NCBI GenBank assembly: GCA_035550075.1
Contig: DASZQG010000033.1
Span: 1 to 41,705 of the forward strand
DNA from: AWTP1-13 sp035550075
GTDB lineage: Bacteria; Pseudomonadota; Alphaproteobacteria; Rhizobiales; Hyphomicrobiaceae
Length of the DNA: 41,705 bases
Reading direction: 5' to 3'
The translations under genes and the position numbers were made by a program. The notes beneath the pieces are model-generated. The model was not told the DNA's origin. It saw only the letters and a program-made list of their open reading frames with translations, and searched no databases. How positions within the stretch are numbered: the first letter of the stretch is position 1; each line of letters begins with the position of its first letter. This document shows positions 33,095 through 41,705 of the stretch, in pieces.

Positions 33095-33124
33095 GCCGAT
33101 GCGCCGGCTCGGGGGCGCGGTGTC

Positions 33125-33769
33125 TTAGGCGCCGCTCTTGGCCGTGAGCAGGATGTCCGGCCCGTCCTTGATGATGTCGAGCGCCATGCGCGAGGACGCG
33201 GCGAGCCGCCAGGTGTAATAGGCCTGGATCGACATCGCATCGAGCGGCGGCGGTGGTCCGCCGCTGACGAAATCGCTGAGGTACTGCGGTGGTCGCACGC
33301 CGGCGCCGCGGCAGCGCAGGAGGAAATTGGGCTGCTCCAGGCTGCCGGGAATGGACACCTCGATCTCCCCGCCGCGGGGCAGCGCGGTGATGGCGGCGGC
33401 AATCAGGTTGAGCAGCAGCTTCACCTTGTCCTTGGCCATGTGACCGGGCGTGCCGCGCCAGGTGAGCTTGTGCTTGCCCTTGCCGACCAGGCCGCGGCTG
33501 ATCTGCTCTGCGGTGGAAAGGTCGATCTGCGCACCCGCCGAGCCGGCGGCGCCGAAAGCAAAGCGCGCGAACTGCAGCCGTGCGGAGGCCTGCTCGGTGA
33601 CGTTGCGGATCACGGTCAGCGCGTAATCCTTCGCCTCCGCGTCGTCATCTTCGTCGAGGATTTCGAGGCCGTTGTAGATGGCGCCGACGGGGCCGATCAC
33701 GTCGTGGCAGATCTTGCTGGAGATCAAGGCAGCAAGCTCAAGGTCAGTGGGCTTCACATGCTCGCTCAT
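33125..33769 (-). CDS. chpT: Histidine phosphotransferase ChpT
   Basis: 214 residues. The two-helix dimerisation part carries the phospho-accepting His22 in SSKICHDVIGPVGA, followed by NGLEIL. The C-terminal ~130 residues are a degenerate HATPase-like domain without ATP motifs, as in ChpT. ChpT takes phosphate from CckA and passes it to CtrA and CpdR, controlling the cell cycle in alphaproteobacteria. The call rests on motif and architecture. It probably heads a short unit with the downstream receiver. Confidence 0.9.
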   Translation of the reverse strand: MSEHVKPTDLELAALISSKICHDVIGPVGAIYNGLEILDEDDDAEAKDYALTVIRNVTEQASARLQFARFAFGAAGSAGAQIDLSTAEQISRGLVGKGKHKLTWRGTPGHMAKDKVKLLLNLIAAAITALPRGGEIEVSIPGSLEQPNFLLRCRGAGVRPPQYLSDFVSGGPPPPLDAMSIQAYYTWRLAASSRMALDIIKDGPDILLTAKSGA

Positions 33770-34014
33770 CGAGCCCTCAATCGCGCTGGACGTACGCCAA
33801 CCTGCGGGTCGAAATGCTCATATGCGCGCCGGCATTCACGTGCCGACGCCGCATGGGCTGTTGATACACGCTTCGCCCGCGGCATGCCACGCCGACGCGC
33901 CGCGGAGCACGCAGGTATTGTTTTTTCGTCACATCCGGTTCATGTGGTCGGTGAATTCCTTCTTCGCTCAGAAGGGCTCCCGGCGCACGGGACGAATCAC
34001 GAAAGCAAATCGAC

Positions 34015-34830
34015 ATGCATGCAAGCGAATTCCGCAGGCTCGCCGAGGCCCTGCTCGGCGTGACGCTGGCGGCGGGACGCATACAGATGGCTCACTTCAA
34101 GACTGGCGTGGCGGTCCATACCAAGGTCGATCACAGCCCGGTAACAGTTGCGGACCGCGAGTCCGAGGCAGTCATCCTGGAGGCGCTGGCGCGGATCGCG
34201 CCGGGCGTACCGGTGGTGTCGGAGGAGGCGGCGTCGGTGGGAAAGGCGCCCAAGGTCGAGGGGACGTTCTTCCTCGTCGATCCGCTCGATGGGACCAGGC
34301 CCTACATTCGCGGCGAGCCGCAGTTCACAATCAACATCGGACTGATCGAGGCTGGACGGCCCACGTTCGGCCTGATCTACGCGCCGGCGCGCGGCGAGCT
34401 TTACGTCACGCTCGGCCAGCACGAGGCGGCAACGGCGGTCTTGCCCGTCGATGCATCGCCCGCTGCGCTGGCCGATTGCGGACTTCACGCGATCCGCACG
34501 CAGCCGCCGGGTGCGGAAGGCCTGCGCGCGCTCACCAGCAACACGCACCTCAACGAGGCGACGCTGAACTTTCTCGGCCGCTACAAGATCGCGGGGCGGA
34601 AAGCGATGTCGTCGTCGATCAAATTCTGTCTGCTGGCGCGCGGGGAGGCGGACGTCTATCCGCGCCTCGGCGAGACCAGCGAGTGGGACACCGCCGCAGG
34701 CCACGCCGTGCTCGCCGCCGCAGGCGGCACGGTCACCGCGCCCGACGGCGGGCCGCTGCTCTACGCCAAGCCGAAGTTTCTGAACAGCGGTTTCGTGGCG
34801 TGGGCCGGCGCGCCGGTTCCCGCTGCCTGA
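34015..34830 (+). CDS. cysQ: 3'(2'),5'-bisphosphate nucleotidase CysQ
   Basis: 271 residues of the inositol-phosphatase fold. Metal ligands: Glu70 in VVSEE, and Asp89 and Asp92 in VDPLDGTRPYI; the distal motif is SEWDTAAGHAVL. The family signature usually reads DGTKEF or DGTREF, and the Pro-Tyr here is a small deviation beyond the metal site. CysQ removes the 3' phosphate from PAP (and PAPS), supporting sulfur assimilation. Inositol monophosphatase or HisN activity is less likely given the EWDTAAGH motif. It is divergent from chpT across 245 bp in which I see no gene. Confidence 0.88.
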   Translation: MHASEFRRLAEALLGVTLAAGRIQMAHFKTGVAVHTKVDHSPVTVADRESEAVILEALARIAPGVPVVSEEAASVGKAPKVEGTFFLVDPLDGTRPYIRGEPQFTINIGLIEAGRPTFGLIYAPARGELYVTLGQHEAATAVLPVDASPAALADCGLHAIRTQPPGAEGLRALTSNTHLNEATLNFLGRYKIAGRKAMSSSIKFCLLARGEADVYPRLGETSEWDTAAGHAVLAAAGGTVTAPDGGPLLYAKPKFLNSGFVAWAGAPVPAA

Positions 34831-34963
34831 AAGGCCGGCGGATTTTTGCGCCGGGTCCACTGGCGCCGGGGCCATTCGGCCACACTTTGGTAACACTTTG
34901 CGCCAATTGTGGACTGTCGATGCGTCGTATGCGTTGAGTGTGCGGCCGCGAGGGGATTGATCC

Positions 34964-35827
34964 ATGCCGTTACGATATTCGGCGCTGGCGGGCAGCCTGG
35001 TGGTGAGCCTGCCGCTTCTGTTGGGCTCAATTGTTCCATCCGCCGCGCAGGGCTACGGCGGGGCCTATTCCGCCCCGGATGACGCCTATCATCCGCCCCA
35101 GCAGCCAGCCTACGGCGCTCCATACCCACCGGCGGCGCCGGGTGGATACACCCAGGCGCAGGCGCCCGTGCCCTATGGGCAAACCTATTCACCGCCGCCG
35201 CGCCAGACCTACGGCGAACCATATCCTGCGGCTCCCGGTGCCGGCAGCCCCTACCCGCCGTCTGCGTACAATGTTCCTTCCTACGGGTCTCCAGGGCCTT
35301 ACGGCGGCCCGTATGGACCGCCCGCTCCGCCGCCTTATCGGGACGAGGGTTTCTCGTCGAACGAGATCCTCGAGGCCGGGCACAAGTTCTTCGGCTTTGT
35401 CAGCAAGGGCATGGCCAAGGTCATCGAGTATGCGTTCCAGAAGCAGGGGCGGCCCAACGGCTACATCCTGGGCCAGGAAGCCGGCGGCGCATTCGTTGCG
35501 GGCCTGCGCTACGGCGAGGGAACGCTCTACACCCGGGACGCAGGCATCCGCCGCGTTTATTGGCAGGGCCCCTCGATCGGCTACGACGCCGGCGCTGAAG
35601 GTTCCAAGGTGATGGTGCTCGTCTACAACCTTCGCGACCCCGAGGACATCTATCGCCGGTTCGGGGGCGTCGACGGGTCGGCATATTTCGTCGGCGGCGT
35701 GGGCGTGACGTTCGAGAAGAACGGCCACATCGTGGTGGCGCCGATCCGCGCCGGCGTGGGCTTTCGCCTGGGCGCCAATGTCGGTTACCTGAAATATACG
35801 CGAACGCCGACGTGGAACCCGTTCTGA
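34964..35827 (+). CDS. Secreted protein with Pro/Tyr-rich linker and DUF1134 domain
   Basis: 287 residues; ATG after GAGGGGA. Signal peptide 1-29 (cleavage at SAAQ-G). Residues ~30-125 are a Pro/Tyr/Gly/Ala-rich repeat-like linker with recurrent YG, PY and PP units, probably extended. Residues ~130-285 are the DUF1134 domain: ILEAGHKFFGFVSKGMAKVIEYAF, GYILGQEAGGAF, GEGTLYT, YWQGPSIGYDAG and a late GVGFRLGANVGYLKYT. The family resembles outer-membrane or lipid-binding Ysc84-like proteins. Function unknown. Confidence 0.85.
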   Translation: MPLRYSALAGSLVVSLPLLLGSIVPSAAQGYGGAYSAPDDAYHPPQQPAYGAPYPPAAPGGYTQAQAPVPYGQTYSPPPRQTYGEPYPAAPGAGSPYPPSAYNVPSYGSPGPYGGPYGPPAPPPYRDEGFSSNEILEAGHKFFGFVSKGMAKVIEYAFQKQGRPNGYILGQEAGGAFVAGLRYGEGTLYTRDAGIRRVYWQGPSIGYDAGAEGSKVMVLVYNLRDPEDIYRRFGGVDGSAYFVGGVGVTFEKNGHIVVAPIRAGVGFRLGANVGYLKYTRTPTWNPF

Positions 35828-35995
35828 GCGGTTCCCAAATCTGCAAGGAACGGGCGTGACGGCGCGCCGCCGTACCCCTAGTATCCGGTCACTCGAAGGC
35901 TGCTGTACAAGAGGCCAGCGCCGGACTTCTTAGTGATAGCTGCACCGGCCGCCGCGCCGGGCTCAGCCGGCATGCGTTAAGCCGAGGATAGATCG

Positions 35996-37435
35996 TTGAT
36001 TTCCGTTCAGTCCGGCATGCTAGTGCTCCTGGGCTTCCTGATCGCCAGCCTGCTGGGGCTCCTGGTGGCGTCGGCGTTCTGGGCCCGCGCCGTGCGGCTG
36101 ACGACCACGCGCATCCGCCAGTCGATGCCGGTGAGCGAGCCGGAGATCAAGGCGGATCGCGACCGCCTGCGTGCCGAGCACGCGATCAGCGCGCACAAGC
36201 TGCAGACCCGCCTGTCGCAGGCCAAGCTCGAGCGGGCGCGGCTGCTGATCGAGATCAATCGACGAGATGCCAGCATTTCTGCGCTGGAGGGCGAGGTTCA
36301 GCGGGTGAAGGCTGACCTGGAGGAAAACCAGAACGCGCGGCGGGTGCTGGAGCAGACCGTGGTCGACCGCCTGCCGAAGGTCGAGGCGCGGCTGGCGGAG
36401 GCCAAGCGACTGCTGTTCAACCGCGATCGCGAGATTGCCGAGCTCGCCGCGGGTGCCAAGAAGCACAAGCAGGCGATGGAAGAGGTGACGGCCATCAACG
36501 CCCAGCAGTCGGCGCAGATCGAGCGTCTCACATCGGAGGCCGGAGGGCGGGGACGCCGTGGCCGCCGCGCCGCGGCGGATGCCGCCGCCGACAGCGAAGC
36601 GGCGCTGCGTGCCGAGGTCGAGACGCTGCGTGCGAAGGCGCGCGAGCAGGCCGCGCTGATCGATCGCCTGCAGCGGAGCCTGGGACCGGGCCAAGCCGCG
36701 CCCGAAAGCGAGATGGAGCGCGTGCGCAAGGACCTTTCGGATGCGGAGTCGGCGCTGAATTCGGTGCGGGCCGGCGCGCCGGATGCGGAAGATGTGCGTG
36801 CGTCTCAGGAGAGCGAGCTGCGCGCGCTGAAGGCGCGTGCGGAAGATCAGGCTGGCGAAATCGCGCGGCTCAAGGCGGCGCTCGCCGCCTTCGAGGAACG
36901 CGACGGCAAGGGCGGCCCTCTGAAAGACAGCAAGATCGCCCTCAAGGCGCGCCTCGGCTCGGCACAGGCGCAGGCGGATCAGCAGGCGCAGACCATCAGC
37001 AAGCTGCGGGGGGAGTTGGCGGCGGCGCACGAACGGCTGGCGCGGCAGGCAACGCAGTTCCGCGACGAGGTGAGGCGCATCGGCGGCACCGGGCCGGCCT
37101 CCGGCCAGCCGCGCACCATGCCCCGCGACAGCGCCCGGCGCAGCCTGGCGGAGCGGGTTGCACAGGTGCGGCCAACGCTTGTGCCCGACGCGGCGGCGAG
37201 GGGTGCAGACGGCGTCAACGGGGCGGCCGAGGGGCCGGAGCACGGCGGCAACGGTCGCGCAGGGGCTGCCGACGAAGCGGCCGGCGCGTCCCAGGGCGGT
37301 CCCAACGGTAACGGCAACGGCGGGGGGGCCACGCAATCCGCGGTTGCCGCCGCAGAATTGCCAAAAGGACAGGGGATATCAGGCGAGCGGAAGTCTCGGC
37401 TGCTCGACCGTATCACGAGCCTGACCAAGGGCTGA
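35996..37435 (+). CDS. Membrane-anchored long coiled-coil protein
   Basis: 479 residues. The start is taken as TTG at 35996 because GAGGA stands 7 bp before it, while the ATG at 36017 has no ribosome site. A single membrane span (~8-30) is followed by ~330 residues of charged heptad sequence with few prolines, then a Gly/Ala/Asn-rich disordered tail (~385-455) and a basic C-terminus (KSRLLDRITSLTKG). This gives a rod anchored in the inner membrane. I recall relatives in Hyphomicrobiales only as hypothetical proteins. A role in envelope spacing or cell-pole organisation is speculation. Confidence 0.8.
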   Translation: MISVQSGMLVLLGFLIASLLGLLVASAFWARAVRLTTTRIRQSMPVSEPEIKADRDRLRAEHAISAHKLQTRLSQAKLERARLLIEINRRDASISALEGEVQRVKADLEENQNARRVLEQTVVDRLPKVEARLAEAKRLLFNRDREIAELAAGAKKHKQAMEEVTAINAQQSAQIERLTSEAGGRGRRGRRAAADAAADSEAALRAEVETLRAKAREQAALIDRLQRSLGPGQAAPESEMERVRKDLSDAESALNSVRAGAPDAEDVRASQESELRALKARAEDQAGEIARLKAALAAFEERDGKGGPLKDSKIALKARLGSAQAQADQQAQTISKLRGELAAAHERLARQATQFRDEVRRIGGTGPASGQPRTMPRDSARRSLAERVAQVRPTLVPDAAARGADGVNGAAEGPEHGGNGRAGAADEAAGASQGGPNGNGNGGGATQSAVAAAELPKGQGISGERKSRLLDRITSLTKG

Positions 37436-37560
37436 TCCGCTGGCTCGGTGCCCCGCGGACCTTGCCGGTGACATGAGGCCGAAGGGCCCCGGCACACGAC
37501 ACGCGGGAACGGCGCGAGGCGGCGGGGGTCGCAGCGTCTGGCAGACAGTTGAGGGACGCG

Positions 37561-39039
37561 ATGTCGAATCCGCCCGCTGCAGATGCAGAAGCCGAAGGCG
37601 TTTCCGCAGACCCGGCCGCGCTGCGTGCGAGCGACGCACCGGCGATCGCCGATACCCGTCCGCAGGACAGTGCCGAACCCCAAACTGCGTTGCCGGACGA
37701 TGCGGCGTCGACCGAAGTCGCGCCGCAAGATCAGCGCGCAGCGGAGCGCGCGGCTTCGAAGCCGGAAACGGACGCTTCCGCTGATGGCGCTGCGGTTCCG
37801 AACGGCGCATCCATCGCTACAGCCGAGGCACGCACCGGCGTGGTGGTAGCGCTTCCCATCGCACGCGGCCGGCGTGCCGAAGAGGGCGCTGGTGGCGACG
37901 CGAATTCCGAGGGCAAAGGCACGCAACACGCGGGAACGAACGGCGCCGCTACCATGAATGGCGCCAGCAACGGCCACCACGGTCCACTGACCAGATTGAT
38001 CGAGATGAACGGGTTTGGCGCGGTCAGCGCCCAGCAGCCGCTGGTCAGCCCGGTGCTCTCGGCGAACGTGTCGCCGATCCTGAGCGCACTCGACGATGCG
38101 GAACGCGCCGAGAGCGAGACGCTGGCCATCGACGCTAGCCCGCAACAGGTGGAGCTGGATCTCACAGAGCCGGATGACGAGGCGGCGCCGTCGCCTGCCG
38201 CCGGCGATCCGGACGCGGCGGACGGTGCATCCGAGCAGGGCGCACCGGCAAGTATACCGCTCGCGGCGCCGCCAGCGGCGGACGTTGGCGAAGCTCCTGA
38301 GCCGGATGCAGCAGACCCCTTCCAGCCGGCCGTGGCCGAGGCGAAGGAGGTCGAACCCGGTCTGGCGCACGCAGACGCGCCGCCGAGCGCGGAGACCGCG
38401 CCGCCGCCGCCGGAAGCATTGACGCCTTCGGAGCCGGAGGCACCCGCGCCCGAGCCTCAGCAGGCAGAAATGGACCTCGCTCCCGAGAGCCAGGCCATCG
38501 CGGAGTCCGCGCCCGAGGCGCAGCAGGCCGAAGCGGAGACCGCTCCCGAATTGCCGCGGGCGGAGATGGAGGCGGATCCCGAACCCCAGCAGGCGGAAAC
38601 GGAGCGTGGCCGCGAGGCGCTTCCGCGCGAGCCGCTGGCGGTGCAAAACCCTGCCATTTCCGGTGCCTTCGACGCCGCCAGCAAGCTGGTCGCGGAGGCC
38701 AGCGCTGCTGCCGAAGCATTGGAGAACCTCAAGCGCCTGCTGGAACGGCGCATGCCGGACCTCGCCGCTTCCGCGTCGCTGAGCGCACGCCTGCAGGCGC
38801 CGCTGCGCGATCCGGAGGAGAAGCCCCTGATGGGGCCGCCGCCCCCGCTGCCGCTCTATCCCGTGCGCAGCCTGGACGGCGATCTGCCCGCGTTGAGGCC
38901 GGCGCAACCGCGGTTCGAGCCGCCAGTCCCGCTCGTGCCCGAGGAACGGCGGCGCCCGGACGTGCGCGGCTTCCTCGCAGGCTTCGCGCTGTCGTGGGCG
39001 ATCGGCGCCGCGCTCTATATCTATCTCACCGCAGGCTGA
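37561..39039 (+). CDS. Acidic, repetitive, tail-anchored hypothetical protein
   Basis: 492 residues from the ATG at 37561, with GAGGG 5 bp upstream; an in-frame TTG at 37549 is less likely. Residues 1-360 are rich in Ala, Pro, Glu and Asp, with a loose repeat built on QQAE-E-x-APE near 300-345. A helical stretch at ~365-400 precedes a Pro-rich region, and a hydrophobic C-terminal segment (GFLAGFALSWAIGAALYIYLT) is a tail anchor. It may be a disordered linker protein at the envelope. It is 125 bp after the coiled-coil gene on the same strand. Confidence 0.75.
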   Translation: MSNPPAADAEAEGVSADPAALRASDAPAIADTRPQDSAEPQTALPDDAASTEVAPQDQRAAERAASKPETDASADGAAVPNGASIATAEARTGVVVALPIARGRRAEEGAGGDANSEGKGTQHAGTNGAATMNGASNGHHGPLTRLIEMNGFGAVSAQQPLVSPVLSANVSPILSALDDAERAESETLAIDASPQQVELDLTEPDDEAAPSPAAGDPDAADGASEQGAPASIPLAAPPAADVGEAPEPDAADPFQPAVAEAKEVEPGLAHADAPPSAETAPPPPEALTPSEPEAPAPEPQQAEMDLAPESQAIAESAPEAQQAEAETAPELPRAEMEADPEPQQAETERGREALPREPLAVQNPAISGAFDAASKLVAEASAAAEALENLKRLLERRMPDLAASASLSARLQAPLRDPEEKPLMGPPPPLPLYPVRSLDGDLPALRPAQPRFEPPVPLVPEERRRPDVRGFLAGFALSWAIGAALYIYLTAG

Positions 39040-39042
39040 TCT

Positions 39043-39899
39043 TCAGGCGAGGCCCATGATCTGCCGCGCCTCGGCGGGCGAGGCGATGTCGCGGCCGGCC
39101 TGGCGCGCGCAATCGGCGAGCGCGGCGACCAGCTCGCCGTTGGAGCGGACCTTCCTTCCATCGGGCAGATAGAAGGTGTCTTCGAGGCCCGTGCGCAGAT
39201 GGCCGCCAAGCTCGGCGGCGCGCCGGTGCAATGCCCAGATCGGCGCGCGGCCGATGGCCGTCACCTGCCACGCCGCGCCGTCGATGGTCAGCTTGCGCAG
39301 GATCGGCAGCAGGTCGGGATCGGCGGGCATGCCAGACTCCACACCCATCACGAAGTTGTACTGCGGGACGCCGCGATACATGCCGTTGCGCACGTACATC
39401 TCCACGCAGCGCACGATGCCGGTGTCGAAGCATTCGAACTCCGGCTTGGTGTTGGTGGTCGCCATCACGTCGAGGTAGGCGCGCACCTTGTCGACGGGGT
39501 TGTCGAACAGGCGCGGCGGCCACGCCCACGAGCCGTCGGCCTTCACCTTGAGGTAGTTGAGCGAGCCGGCGTTGCAGGCGGCGATCTCGGGCCGCACCGC
39601 CTTCAGGCAGGCGAGTGGGCCGGAGATGTCGGCGCCGCGCGTACCGGTGGACTGGTTGAGAACTATTCCGGGGCAGGCCGCCTTGATGGCGTCCATGATC
39701 TCCACAGCGACGGCCGGCTCCCACGAGGGCAGGTGGCCCAGGCCCGGCGTCTGGTTGCGAAAATGTACGTGCACGATGGCGGCGCCGGCGTCGAAGGCGG
39801 CTTTCGCCTCACGCGCCATCTCCTCCGGTGTGACCGGGACGGGATGCTGCTTCGGATCGGTCAAAACACCGGTGAGGGCGCAGGTGATGACGGCTTTGC

Positions 39900-39903
<4 letters not shown>
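39043..39903 (-). CDS. BKACE (beta-keto acid cleavage enzyme, DUF849) family protein
   Basis: 286 residues, a TIM barrel. Opening VITCALTGVLT, the metal-binding VHVHFRN pair of His, NQSTGTRG, GSLNYLKVK, and the late VTAIGRAPIWAL are family marks. BKACE enzymes condense a beta-keto acid with acetyl-CoA to give acetoacetate and an acyl-CoA. The substrate varies among subgroups and cannot be read here. It overlaps the upstream carboxylase gene by four bases (ATGA), so both are translated together. Confidence 0.9.

Positions 39904-41705
<1,802 letters not shown>

Noticed and set aside
36979..38907. 642-codon minus-strand frame opposite the coiled-coil and acidic proteins
   Set aside because: Arg/Cys/Leu-rich composition without motifs, spanning two plus-strand genes and their gap.

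Overview
The window is chromosomal DNA of a high-GC alphaproteobacterium. It is very probably from the Hyphomicrobiales (Rhizobiales), near Hyphomicrobium, Rhodoplanes and their relatives. The clues are a ChpT phosphotransferase with CtrA-type boxes, the mtgA-rpmF pair, a metX-metW pair, phaA-phaB with a divergent phaR, and several small families typical of this order (DUF1134, DUF2541, cupin_5). I saw no insertion sequence, prophage, integrase or CRISPR array. Most of the window is core chromosome with short operons on both strands.

Layout. 1-2008: the end of a flagellar cluster (fliK C-terminal part, then an overlapping lytic transglycosylase). 2129-2660: two small convergent conserved genes, one of which looks like a GIY-YIG fold. 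2833-5506: a TetR-like regulator divergent from metX-metW (methionine synthesis). 5503-9519: a methyltransferase divergent from gloB, a cupin_5 gene and a NYN nuclease with a LOTUS-like domain. 9547-12444: polyhydroxybutyrate genes phaB and phaA, with phaR divergent. 12493-16501: a four-helix membrane protein, rpmF, mtgA, and the isoprenoid genes ispA and ispG. 16512-18712: zinc uptake genes zur-znuC-znuB, packed tightly and running into ispG. 18795-19313: a macrodomain hydrolase.

19650-28937 is the least ordinary part. It holds a 1091-residue membrane protein with an inferred periplasmic coiled-coil domain and a duplicated cytoplasmic module, then a FAH-family enzyme. Next comes a 597-bp gap with several hairpins and a possible 30-residue membrane peptide. 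Last is a two-gene unit: an unrecognised 368-residue protein followed by a 1109-residue ATPase that carries two separate P-loop domains, the second HerA/VirB4-like. This is the best candidate for an undescribed system.

29384-32177: a CAP-domain lipoprotein behind a perfect CtrA box, a DUF2541 secreted protein, a small alpha-helical protein and a D,D-carboxypeptidase. 32447-32532: tRNA-Leu(CAA). 32613-33769: chpT and a single-domain receiver with a near-CtrA box between them, fitting a cell-cycle phosphorelay. 34015-39039: cysQ, then three likely envelope proteins (DUF1134, an anchored coiled coil, and an acidic tail-anchored protein). 39043-41705: a BKACE-type enzyme translationally coupled to a biotin-dependent acyl-CoA carboxylase alpha subunit cut by the window end.

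Everything here comes from reading the sequence. No database search or structure prediction was run, so family calls rest on remembered motifs.
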